Below, piece after piece: positions 18,827 to 27,202 of a stretch of 64,000 bases of DNA. The position numbers and the translations under genes were made by a program. The stretch's first letter is position 1. Each line of letters begins with the position of its first letter. The notes under the pieces were generated by a model. It did not search any database. It was not told the DNA's origin and saw nothing but the letters and a program-made list of their open reading frames with translations. Source of the stretch: Pycnococcus provasolii (lineage: Eukaryota; Chlorophyta; Pseudoscourfieldiophyceae; Pseudoscourfieldiales; Pycnococcaceae); the NCBI GenBank assembly GCA_938743325.2, contig OW568864.1:620001-684000 (forward strand), read 5' to 3'.

Positions 18827-21475
18827 ATGGGCGGCAAGCAGAAGCAGACGCACGACGACGTTGATGATGGTGACGACGGCTCCTTCTCTGATTCGGAGTT
18901 GTCGGAGGAGTTGGTCTCTGAGTCGGAGTTGTCTGAGGAGTTGGTCCTGGACGACTCCGACTCCGGCTTGTCAGAAGAATACGATGGTGGGAATGATGAT
19001 GATTCTGGGGAGGAGGATGATTCTGAGGAGGAGGATGACAATGATTCTGATGAAGACGACTTTGACGAACTCGTCTTACACGACGAAATACACGCGGATG
19101 AAGACGACGCGGATAATCCACATCAAGATGACGACAGCGACTCCTCGGAAGACGACGACGACACCAAAAGGAACACGGTCGGCGCCGTGCCTGTCGCGGA
19201 CTGGTACAGACACGAAGACCACGTCGGGTACGATAAACACGGCGAGAAAGTTGTCAAAGAAGGGGCTGGAGGAGGGGCTGGGGAACCGCCGACGGACGCC
19301 ATCGACTGGTTCCTCAAGCGCGTCGAAGGCGGGAAGGATGCACGAAGCTTCTACGACGAGTATGAAGGGCGAACCGTGAACGTCACGCCGGGCGAACTAG
19401 ACCTGCTTCGTCGGCTAAGAGAGGGACGCATGCCAAGCAGAGCCATTAATCCGCACGCGCCTTTCGACGACTGGTTCTCCAGAGAAACGGAAATCATGCC
19501 CCTATCTGCAGCACCGGAGCCGAAGCGACGGTTCGTGCCGTCGAAGCACGAGGCGAAAAAGGTGCTCAAGTTGGTGCGTGCACTGCGCAAGGGAACGCTC
19601 AAGACGCTCGCGCAGAAGCGAGAGGAGGAGGCAAAGGCGGCAGAGGGAGGATCAGAGCCATACCTGCTGTGGGGCGACGACGGCGACGCACTGCTCGAGG
19701 ACGGAAGGCCGTACGCCGAGGGACTCTCCGCGCGAATGAAGAAGCTCAGCCACGTCGCCGCACCGAAGCAGCGACGACCTGGACATGGGCAGAGCTACAA
19801 TCCACCCACGGAATATCTCAAGGAGGAGCAGGAGGAGCAGGGAGCCACTGGCGAGGACGACGCGCTCAAGGAGGCGACAGAAAAGGATGACGATCGCATG
19901 CTTGCGGCGCCCATACCATCCATGCGCCAAATTCCTGCCTACGATAAGCTCGTCAGTGAGCGCTTCGAACGATGCCTTGACCTCTACCTGTGCCCACGCG
20001 TGGAGAAGAAGCGCATCAACATTGATCCACGCAGCCTGCTGCCGGCATTGCCCAAGCTGTCAGACCTGCGCCCGTACCCACGCCTGAGGCATGTCACGTA
20101 TCAACGAGGCGATACGAGCCGGACGGCGAAGGCTTCCGGCGCGCGCGCCGCGGCCGTTGCGGTGGCTGTGGATCCGAGCGGTGAAACGGTCGCCGTGGGA
20201 TTCGACGATCACGTCGTTGCAATCTTTGACGTGCTGACGTCCGTCGAGGTCCTGCGCTTCTCGCTTCCAATACCGACGGAGGATGATAGGGACGAGGCGG
20301 CAGTGCGCCACATTTCCTGGCGACCTGCGGTTGGCACTATATCGGACAACAGTCTTCCGTTGGGAGAAAGCCGTGCAGCAGCGGCACCGGTGCTTGCGGT
20401 TGCGTACGGGAGCCGCGTTCTCCTCGTGATGCCTGCCGTAGGTCCTGCAGCTGCGGAGGCGGCGGCATCGGTAGCAGCTGCTGCGTCGAGTGCCAACCTT
20501 GCCAAGTCGTCAAAGCAGCGTCGTCAGGCTGGCGACACCAGCGCACACGGCCCACTCGCGGACACTGTGAGCGCTGTTTGGGTGGCAAGACATAAAACTC
20601 GCGCCGCGGCGGCAGCCGCGACGGAAGGCAGCGAGGCAAGCGTGGCAAGCTGGGGCACCTACGAGCACGACCGCGCTGCGGGAGCGTTCTGCACTGGTCC
20701 GTACGCGCGCCTCACAGGTCAAGGTGCGGTGAGCATCAGCCTGCCTCGTGCGAACCGCGCAAACTTCGTACCATGCAGCTCCGTGGCATGGCACGGCAAG
20801 GGTGACTACTTCGTCTCCGTCAACGCTCTACACAATAGATCTGGCGACTCGTCTGCGGTGGTGATCCATCGCCTGAGCTCGTGTGAGAGTGCCAAGCCTT
20901 TCAGCAAGACATTCGGCGGGCTGAAGTTCGTCTCTTTCCACCCATCGAAGCCACAACTTTTCCTGGGAACGATGAATCACGTTCGCATGTACGACCTCTC
21001 TCGTAGGGCGCTGGTAAAGAAGTTCCTCTCTGGAACGAGCGCCAGCCTGAGCCTTCGCGCCGGTTGCCCTGTGCACTCTAGCGGTGACCATTTCCTCTGC
21101 GGTGCGGAAGACGGCACGGTGTCGTGGTTTGACACAGACCTTTCAACGAAGCCTTACAAGGTGCTTCGTCTCGGCCTGAGCCGAGCAGCCTCAAAGAATG
21201 CCGCGGGTGCAGGTGCGGCAATCTCAGCTTTGGCATTTCACCCGCGACGCCCGCTATTCGTTGCGTGCTGCGACGACGCGACGGTGCACGTATACCATGG
21301 CATGGTGTACGCCGACCTCATGAGCAACCCGACGGTAATTCCGCTCAAGACATTCCGCCGCGTGCACACGGTGCCTAAGACGGGCGAGGGAGTGACGGCC
21401 ACTTGCTTTCACCCACGTCAGCCTTGGCTATTCACAGCCGGCGCCGACGGAGACGTGCACCTCTTCTGTGACTGA
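18827..21475 (+). CDS. BOP1: Ribosome biogenesis protein BOP1/ERB1
   Basis: 882 aa. The first ~110 residues are extremely acidic (Asp/Glu/Ser), usual for this nucleolar family. The BOP1 N-terminal domain follows: DWYRHEDHVGYDKHGEKV near 125-142, then DEYEGRTVNVTPGELDLLRRLREG and NPHAPFDDWFSRE. PRSLLPALPKLSDLRPYPRLRHVTYQRG leads into a seven-bladed WD40 propeller from about 425 to the end, including CSSVAWHGKGDYFVSV and TACFHPRQPWLFTAGADG. The protein works with PES1 and WDR12 in 27S pre-rRNA processing and 60S assembly. No intron is seen. It converges with the PKA-R gene, with 185 bp between their stops. Confidence 0.97.
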   Translation: MGGKQKQTHDDVDDGDDGSFSDSELSEELVSESELSEELVLDDSDSGLSEEYDGGNDDDSGEEDDSEEEDDNDSDEDDFDELVLHDEIHADEDDADNPHQDDDSDSSEDDDDTKRNTVGAVPVADWYRHEDHVGYDKHGEKVVKEGAGGGAGEPPTDAIDWFLKRVEGGKDARSFYDEYEGRTVNVTPGELDLLRRLREGRMPSRAINPHAPFDDWFSRETEIMPLSAAPEPKRRFVPSKHEAKKVLKLVRALRKGTLKTLAQKREEEAKAAEGGSEPYLLWGDDGDALLEDGRPYAEGLSARMKKLSHVAAPKQRRPGHGQSYNPPTEYLKEEQEEQGATGEDDALKEATEKDDDRMLAAPIPSMRQIPAYDKLVSERFERCLDLYLCPRVEKKRINIDPRSLLPALPKLSDLRPYPRLRHVTYQRGDTSRTAKASGARAAAVAVAVDPSGETVAVGFDDHVVAIFDVLTSVEVLRFSLPIPTEDDRDEAAVRHISWRPAVGTISDNSLPLGESRAAAAPVLAVAYGSRVLLVMPAVGPAAAEAAASVAAAASSANLAKSSKQRRQAGDTSAHGPLADTVSAVWVARHKTRAAAAAATEGSEASVASWGTYEHDRAAGAFCTGPYARLTGQGAVSISLPRANRANFVPCSSVAWHGKGDYFVSVNALHNRSGDSSAVVIHRLSSCESAKPFSKTFGGLKFVSFHPSKPQLFLGTMNHVRMYDLSRRALVKKFLSGTSASLSLRAGCPVHSSGDHFLCGAEDGTVSWFDTDLSTKPYKVLRLGLSRAASKNAAGAGAAISALAFHPRRPLFVACCDDATVHVYHGMVYADLMSNPTVIPLKTFRRVHTVPKTGEGVTATCFHPRQPWLFTAGADGDVHLFCD

Positions 21476-21659
21476 TCATCAAAAACAACCTTCACTCTTA
21501 TTATTGTTGTGCGCCGCGCGCGTGTGTGTGTGCGTGCGCGTGCGTCCCTCGCCCACCAGCTGGCGTTGTCCTCCTCTCACACGTCTATCTACAGTTTTTT
21601 CTTCTTTGCCTATGACATTGATCTTTTCATTTTTTCCCACCACGTTTCGCCCCCATTCA

Positions 21660-22703
21660 TCATACGGCGAGCGACTCATTCAGCTTCTTGTACTCCTCCG
21701 CGCTCGCCTCGAAGATCTCCTTCACTGGGCCCATCAGACGCTCGAAGGCGTCGCGGCCCATGGCGAAAACGCGCGTCCTGCCCTTCGCTTGGCAGGTGGC
21801 TGCACGCGCCTCGTCGGTGATGAGCGCAAGCTCGCCGAAGAAGCCTCCGATAGGAACCGTCTTCACCTCTTGGCCACCTCGTGTGCACACCACCTCGCCG
21901 GCTTCGACGATGTAGAACTTAGACGTTGCGTCCACGTTGTCGCCCTGTGCGATGATCACCTTGCCGTCATCGTACGTCTCACTCACGAGGCAGTCGGCAA
22001 TCACCGCGCGCTCCTCGTCCGACAGCTCTTTGAACAGCGGCATCGTGCGCAGCGTCTGCTCCTGCTTCTCACGACGCTCCCTCATGCCAACGACGATGAT
22101 GCCCTGGAACGTCACACGGTCCACGCACCACAACTTGCCACCTGACGTCGCCCTCACCGTCGCAGCGCGAGGGCAATTGTACATGAGGGCAAGCTCGCCG
22201 AACGTTCCCTTGTTGTCGTACGCGAACACCTCTCTGTCACCCTTAAGCGCGGTGAAGGTGCCGCTCTCGATGATGTAAAAATTGTCAGCCATGATATCAC
22301 CCTCTTGGATGACGACGTCGCCTTCGTACACGACACGCTCGAACATCGCGTTCACGATGTCCGCGAGCGCCTCGTCCTCGAGTCCTGCGAATAGGAACGA
22401 GTTCGCAATAGACGCCTTGATCGCCGCCTTCTCCTCATCCGTCTTCGGGATGACAACCTTCTCCACACTTTTCAAGCTGCTTGTCGGCTCCGCAGACACC
22501 TGTTGCGTTGTGGTTTCGTGTTGTCTTGGTTAGTTTTGATTGACGTCTTCGTCATCCCCTTAAGGCTGGCAGGTTCCACGTACCGACGCACGCCGTTTGC
22601 GCTGCGGCGGCGGCCGAATAGGTTCCTCCTCGGACATCTCTGGTGCCGGTTCCGACGGGCGATATGCCGTGCTACTACTCCCCACAGGTGTTTGTACAGC
22701 CAT
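21660..22703 (-). CDS. cAMP-dependent protein kinase regulatory subunit (two exons)
   Basis: Exon 1 is 22703-22584 (40 codons), an 84-nt GT-AG intron is 22583-22500, and exon 2 is 22499-21660; about 319 aa. Exon 1 ends PPPQRKRRAS and exon 2 resumes VSAEPTSS, restoring RRASVSAE at residues 37-44, the inhibitor/autophosphorylation site of PKA regulatory subunits. CNB-A (about 67-180) has the cassette FGELALMYNCPRAATV, and CNB-B (about 185-310) has FGELALITDEARAATC. Both keep the Glu and Arg that hold cAMP; Ala after the Arg favours cAMP over cGMP. The N-terminus is too short for the usual dimerisation/docking domain, so it may act as a monomer. The frame of exon 2 starts at a GTG codon, which is internal. 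Confidence 0.92.
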
Positions 22704-24037
22704 GTCCTCTGAGCTCGCACCACAACCCATCTACTCCCTCCTACTGCAATACACACTCACGCGGAGCGAGTGCCCGCAGAATGACGTGAATGTCAGCAAA
22801 TTGTGCGCTGAACGGCTTATGGACACGTGAAAAATGTTCAAGGAGCAAGTGAATGTCAGCAAGGCCAGGAGTGGCCCGTCGACGAGACGAACGGGTAAGA
22901 AACACCAGTGAGAAGCTTGTGTGTCGTTTCAGCAGGACTCGAGGAGCAGAAGAAGAAGGCCAAACGGCAGTGGCAAGAGGCAGTTACAATAAAGGCAACT
23001 GCACGGAGCTGCGGGTAACACAAGCTGCTGATGGAGCTGCTGATGGGGACAGGACAGGTGCTGACAGAACACACCTTACACACGCACAACACGCACAGAG
23101 GAGAGCTCTGAGTTGAGTGCCGCTTCCTTCGTCCTTCTTCCAGCTTCCAGCTTCGCGTTGGTTTCTTTCACAGACTGACAGAGGAGAAGATGAACAACAT
23201 TTGTCAAATCACGGAACAAGAACAAGAAGACGCATAGAATATTCTCGTGCGATGCAAATGCGATGGTGCGGTGCGGTTACAACTTCACCTCGTACGTGGT
23301 ACAAAGTATGTAAAGTTTACCATAGGCGGCTTGCTCTCCCTCAAGTGGCAACAACTATTATTGCCTTAGGCAACGGGCACTGGCACGACAGGAAACTTTA
23401 CACTGCACTGCACACTGCACTAAGCTTAGTGCACTGCCGTCTTCCCAGCCGTACCAATGGGCTCTGCGAAAGTTTCGTCTCGCCTCGCACCTGGCAGCCT
23501 GGAGGGAGTTGCCGAGTTGGTGTTGCGCTGCTATCATTGCTATGCGTTGCGTTGCGTTGCGTTGGAGCCTTCCCGTCAGGATTCCAGCATTCCTTCCAAC
23601 AGGCACTAACTTAGGCGTTGCAATGTTGCTTGAGCTGCTCCTTTACCGTGGTAGTGTTTGGGCCTTTTGTTGGCTTTGCGTTATGGTAAATTCATTATTA
23701 CATAGCCGTGGTCTTTATTTGGCAAGTGGCAACGCCTGCTCGTCGTCGTCGTCGTGCTCGGTGCTCCATCAGGCATCCCGCAGGCTCACCATCGCACTCA
23801 CTACCCGGTAGTTTATCGTAAACCTTTCATCGGTGGTAAACCCTAACCCGCTCCTCTAGGGTTAGCTAGCTAGGGTTATTATTCTTCCGCCAAACAACCC
23901 TAGAGCTCGCTCGCTCAAGCCTCAAGGGCGGTTCCGATAAGGGCGAGATAAGTCCAGGTGGTCGCCTTTTGTCGTCGCCGTCGTCCCCCTTCATTCTTCT
24001 TAGCAGTGACAGCTCTTAGCTTAAGAAGAAGAAGAAT
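22704..24037. other. Intergenic region, 1.3 kb
   Basis: Shared upstream region of PKA-R (minus) and the small coiled-coil gene (plus). TGCGT repeats lie near 23548-23562, a CGTCGTCGT run near 23740, and diverged TTAGGG-type motifs at 23838-23878 and 23896-23904. The open frames lack domain support. Confidence 0.45.
23838..23878. repeat. Diverged TTAGGG-type motifs
   Basis: AAACCCTAACCC, then TAGGGTTAG and TAGGGTTA, about 160-200 bp upstream of the ATG at 24038. Confidence 0.75.
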
Positions 24038-24448
24038 ATGGCAGCGTTCACCGGCTCAGCTCGCAATTCCCTTAGGGGTATGATGTACGAATTCAACAAC
24101 TACAAGAAAGTGCACATCGACGGAAACACCGCGCAGCCGCTCTACCACATCTTCTTCACAATCACGCCGCTCGCGTGGCTCTACGAATCGTACCACCACC
24201 GACAAGTCGAAAAACACATGAAAGTCATTCGAGAACAACGACTCGTCGAGTGCGAACAGAACGTCAACAACACGCAACAGCAGCTCGACGCGGCGAAGTT
24301 CGCCGTCGACAACGCCACGGCGCTCTTGGCGGAGGTGGAGCGAAAGCGCGACGAGGCGAAGGTGAACATGCCGCGCTACGAACGGGAGGCACAAGACGCA
24401 AAATCCGCGCTCGACAAGTTGAAAAAGGAAATGGCCAGCGCGCACTAG
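24038..24448 (+). CDS. Small membrane-associated coiled-coil protein
   Basis: 136 aa. The first ~60 residues contain a short hydrophobic stretch (PLYHIFFTITPLAWLYESYHH, about 34-54) flanked by basic residues. Residues about 58-133 are a continuous amphipathic helix with heptads. The layout, a basic N-terminus, one membrane-dipping helix and a soluble coiled coil, recalls small accessory subunits of mitochondrial inner-membrane complexes such as F-type ATP synthase, but I cannot match a named family. The codon pattern, the clean ATG and the stop just before a 3' region support a real gene. Confidence 0.68.
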   Translation: MAAFTGSARNSLRGMMYEFNNYKKVHIDGNTAQPLYHIFFTITPLAWLYESYHHRQVEKHMKVIREQRLVECEQNVNNTQQQLDAAKFAVDNATALLAEVERKRDEAKVNMPRYEREAQDAKSALDKLKKEMASAH

Positions 24449-24553
24449 CAGCACCGACGAACCATATGCGGTAGCGACTGGGTGGTGGCAAACTTCTAAG
24501 AAATAAAAAGAATCATATATGGGTATGTAACACCACTCACTCTCTTCGCTTCG

Positions 24554-26299
24554 TCACTGATACACCGTGCGATATGCAAGCACAAACGGGAGCAGCACGG
24601 CGACCACGACAAGCACGCGCATCGCCGTGCTCGTGCGCGCATATGCCAAGTAAAATGGAACGGACGACTTCAGGTAAGCCGCGAGGAAGCTCAAGATGGC
24701 CACGTGCATTCCAAAACCTCGCGACAGAGAGCGTGCTTTCGCCTCAACAACCTCCGCGGAAAGGGAAGTTGACTCGTCCAAGCCGCGCAAGGAGGCTGAG
24801 ACTAGCGCGTCGAGGCGGCGTCCCTCGGGGTACGTCAGGTCATTCAGCAGGCCGCGCACGTAGCCCATCGAGTGGAACACGCCAAGCAAGTGATCTGATG
24901 TAGCCGTCGCCGTTGGCGACGTGCTTGTCGCGTCTGCCTGCGCCTGGTCCTTGCGCAAACCTGTGAGAAAACGGCCAACGTCCTCCTTCGATACGCCAGG
25001 CGGCAAGTCTCCACGTGCCGCGGCAAGCGCGTCGGCGACTGTGCAGTCGCCACTCAGAGCAAACCATGGAGATACGAGCATAGGAAAGAAGCGCGCCATC
25101 GCGTCGCCGACGAATGACGCCGAAAGTTTTCGCACCTCTTCTCTCGCCTTGGCAGCTGCGCCACCACCCGCTGTCGCCGCCACGCAGCTGGCACGGCAGA
25201 GCAAGCATATGCGAGTTCGCACGTCGTCAGACAGGGCATGGTAGAGCCCGTGATCAAGCACCACGAGCTGCGTGGCGTACGAACGCGGGTCGCGTCGAAC
25301 GTACACGTTGCCAGGATGCGGGTCGCCGTGCACCCAGCCATGGGTGAGCATCAGCTCCGAGAACAGCGTGCTGACAAGCCGTCCCGCGTACAGCGGATCC
25401 ATGCTCTGGTGCTTGAGCAGTGTGACGTCAGTGACGCGGAATGCGTCGCGAGCAAAGTCGAGAGTGAGCACGCGCTTGCGCGTGTGCGACCATCTCACTT
25501 TCGGAACGTACACGCTGTTCTTTGGCATGGGTCTCTCGCTCGCCGGGGTGGCCGTCTTGTTGTCACCTGGCTCTTCGTCGTCGTCGGCGCCGCCGTCGCC
25601 GTCGAGGCCCTCCACCTCGCATATGTGCGTGCGAACAATCTGGCGCGTTTTGTCAGCATTCTTTGCCTCACCTTCGAAGTCCAGCTCGCGCTCGATTGCC
25701 GCGCGCACGTCGCGCACGAGCCAGGTGAGGTTTCCCGCCTCCGGTCCCAGCGGCTCAACCTGACTTCCCATGGTCTCGAGTACGCCAAAGTCGGCAGCCA
25801 TCTGCTCTCTCAGCCCGTAGTGCTGCACCTTGACAGCCACCGCAGATCCCGGCTTACCCTTGATTTCGGCGACGTGCACCTGCGCGAGCGACGCTGCGGC
25901 GATGGGCGTTTCGCTGAAGTCATCAAAGATGTCGTGCGCGCCTTTCTCTCCGCCTCCGAGTTCCTCTCGTATGACGGCGTCGACGTCTGAGAACGGCCTT
26001 ACGGGCGCGGCGTCGCACAGCACGGCGAGCGCCTGCTTGTACTCCTTGGGTATCAGTCTTTCTCCGGATCCTCCCGAGATGGACGCGACGAGCTGCGCCG
26101 CCTTGATGTAGATACCCCCGTTTTCTCGGCAGAGGTTAACCACCTTGGGCGCGATTTGGGCGTGGCACGAGGTGAGCGCCGCCGCGCGCTTGGCTTCGTC
26201 TGATCCCGCTGCCTCGAGTTCTGCCGAGTACAGCTGCTTGGCTTCGGCGAACAGCGCCATGGCGCGCATCGCGCGGCCCATGCCCATCGCGACGTCCAT
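24554..26299 (-). CDS. ABC1/COQ8/ADCK-family atypical kinase
   Basis: 581 aa from the ATG at 26299. TAACAG|GCC just upstream looks like a splice acceptor, so a short first exon is possible. Family marks in order: NGGIYIKAAQ (the KxGQ motif, with Gly changed to Ala), the Ala-rich loop AAASLAQVH, VAVKVQ with the ATP-site lysine, ELDFEGEAKN, HGDPHPGN (catalytic loop) and LDHGLY (metal-binding Asp). About 40 acidic residues are inserted between the N- and C-lobe motifs. The C-terminus has a hydrophobic segment (about 555-575). Relatives act in mitochondria or plastids on quinone and lipid metabolism. The KAAQ variant is unusual. Which organelle is unknown. Confidence 0.9.
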   Translation of the reverse strand: MDVAMGMGRAMRAMALFAEAKQLYSAELEAAGSDEAKRAAALTSCHAQIAPKVVNLCRENGGIYIKAAQLVASISGGSGERLIPKEYKQALAVLCDAAPVRPFSDVDAVIREELGGGEKGAHDIFDDFSETPIAAASLAQVHVAEIKGKPGSAVAVKVQHYGLREQMAADFGVLETMGSQVEPLGPEAGNLTWLVRDVRAAIERELDFEGEAKNADKTRQIVRTHICEVEGLDGDGGADDDEEPGDNKTATPASERPMPKNSVYVPKVRWSHTRKRVLTLDFARDAFRVTDVTLLKHQSMDPLYAGRLVSTLFSELMLTHGWVHGDPHPGNVYVRRDPRSYATQLVVLDHGLYHALSDDVRTRICLLCRASCVAATAGGGAAAKAREEVRKLSASFVGDAMARFFPMLVSPWFALSGDCTVADALAAARGDLPPGVSKEDVGRFLTGLRKDQAQADATSTSPTATATSDHLLGVFHSMGYVRGLLNDLTYPEGRRLDALVSASLRGLDESTSLSAEVVEAKARSLSRGFGMHVAILSFLAAYLKSSVPFYLAYARTSTAMRVLVVVAVLLPFVLAYRTVYQ

Positions 26300-26368
26300 G
26301 CCGGCCTGTTAAAAAAACAAACGTGTTTTTGGTACGAGGAAAGGGGCGAAAAACGAAAAACCGTCATA

Positions 26369-26387
26369 CCTAACCCTAACCCTAACC
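26369..26387. repeat. CCCTAA (TTAGGG) tract
   Basis: Three CCTAAC-type units about 70-90 bp upstream of the ABC1-kinase ATG, on the side of the gene's 5' end. Confidence 0.85.
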
Positions 26388-26499
26388 TGAATGGGATTGG
26401 AGTTTGGGCATGCAGGCGTGCATGGCGTATGCTCTCACGCCAACATGGTGAACAGTACACTTGTTGTATAATAATAATAAATAATAATACTCGTATGTT

Positions 26500-26760
26500 T
26501 TACACGTCTCTCCTGCTGCCCTCCCTCTGCCCTCTCCTCTGGTGGTCCTCTGGTGCCGCCAACAAACTCAACGCGCTCTCCTGCGAACTCCGTCGGGCTT
26601 GCTCGTGCATGCGCCGTAACGCGTCAATCTGCTCCGCCGTTGGCGGCGTTTCGTTCGCGACAATCATCGCGTGTGAGGTTCGCACGCTCAGAGCGATGGC
26701 CGCACACCCGAACGCGAAGATGCCAAACGCCTCCACGGCGTTGCGCGGTTGAGGGAGCAT
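26500..26760 (-). CDS. Small protein with one hydrophobic helix
   Basis: About 86 aa from the ATG at 26760 (MLPQPRNAVEAFGIFAFGC). Residues about 8-28 are hydrophobic and could cross a membrane. Residues 38-65 form an Ala/Arg/Gln-rich helix. A frame this short can arise by chance. The amino-acid make-up and the break in character at the ATG favour a real gene, perhaps an organelle micro-protein. No family recognised. Confidence 0.42.
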   Translation of the reverse strand: MLPQPRNAVEAFGIFAFGCAAIALSVRTSHAMIVANETPPTAEQIDALRRMHEQARRSSQESALSLLAAPEDHQRRGQREGSRRDV

Positions 26761-27074
26761 ACGACAACCCGAAACAACGGGGATGACACACACACACACG
26801 GATGTCTTATTGATTGGATGGGCGGAGATGAGGGGAAAAAAAGAAAGATGAAAAACAACCACAGGTTCTGTCCCTCCCGAGTGAGAATCCGTCTGGACAG
26901 AATTCACCAGGGGTACTAGTTAGGGGTTTCAAAAAAGGATAAAAACTTCCAAGAACGTTTGATAGACTAAAATACAGGACCAAAACCGTGGTATTCTTTT
27001 AAAGTTATTGGCAATAAAAACGATACATACATAATTTTAACTGCTTGCATAGCGGGCCAACACAACGGGTCCCG
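26761..27074. other. AT-rich spacer before the hAT element
   Basis: No gene seen. Ends at the 8-bp target duplication of the transposon. Confidence 0.45.
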
Positions 27075-27082
27075 TCCCACCA

Positions 27083-27101
27083 CTAGCTTGGGAAATTCGG
27101 G
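27083..27101 (+). repeat. Left terminal inverted repeat of hAT element
   Basis: 19 bp, perfect inverted match to 31088-31106; TCCCACCA target duplication immediately outside at 27075-27082. Confidence 0.93.
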
Positions 27102-27112
27102 GTTGTACTGAA

Positions 27113-27182
27113 AAAGAGAATCCGAATCCACCCGAATCGAATTCCGAATTCCGAATCCGCCGAATCTGACGAATTCCGAATC
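27113..27182. repeat. Left subterminal CGAAT repeats
   Basis: About eight copies of CCGAAT/CGAATT-type motifs. In hAT elements subterminal arrays are transposase-binding sites, so the same is inferred here. Confidence 0.8.
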
Positions 27183-27202
27183 GCTTCGCTGATCGAGCGG
27201 CC

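Noticed and set aside
22472-22756. A separate small gene upstream of PKA-R in another frame
   Set aside because: The frame starting at 22703 ends in the PKA inhibitor motif and splices cleanly into the CNB exon, which explains the region better.
23117-23811. Overlapping plus-strand frames between PKA-R and the small coiled-coil gene
   Set aside because: Repetitive and inconsistent in composition; no domain and no clear start.
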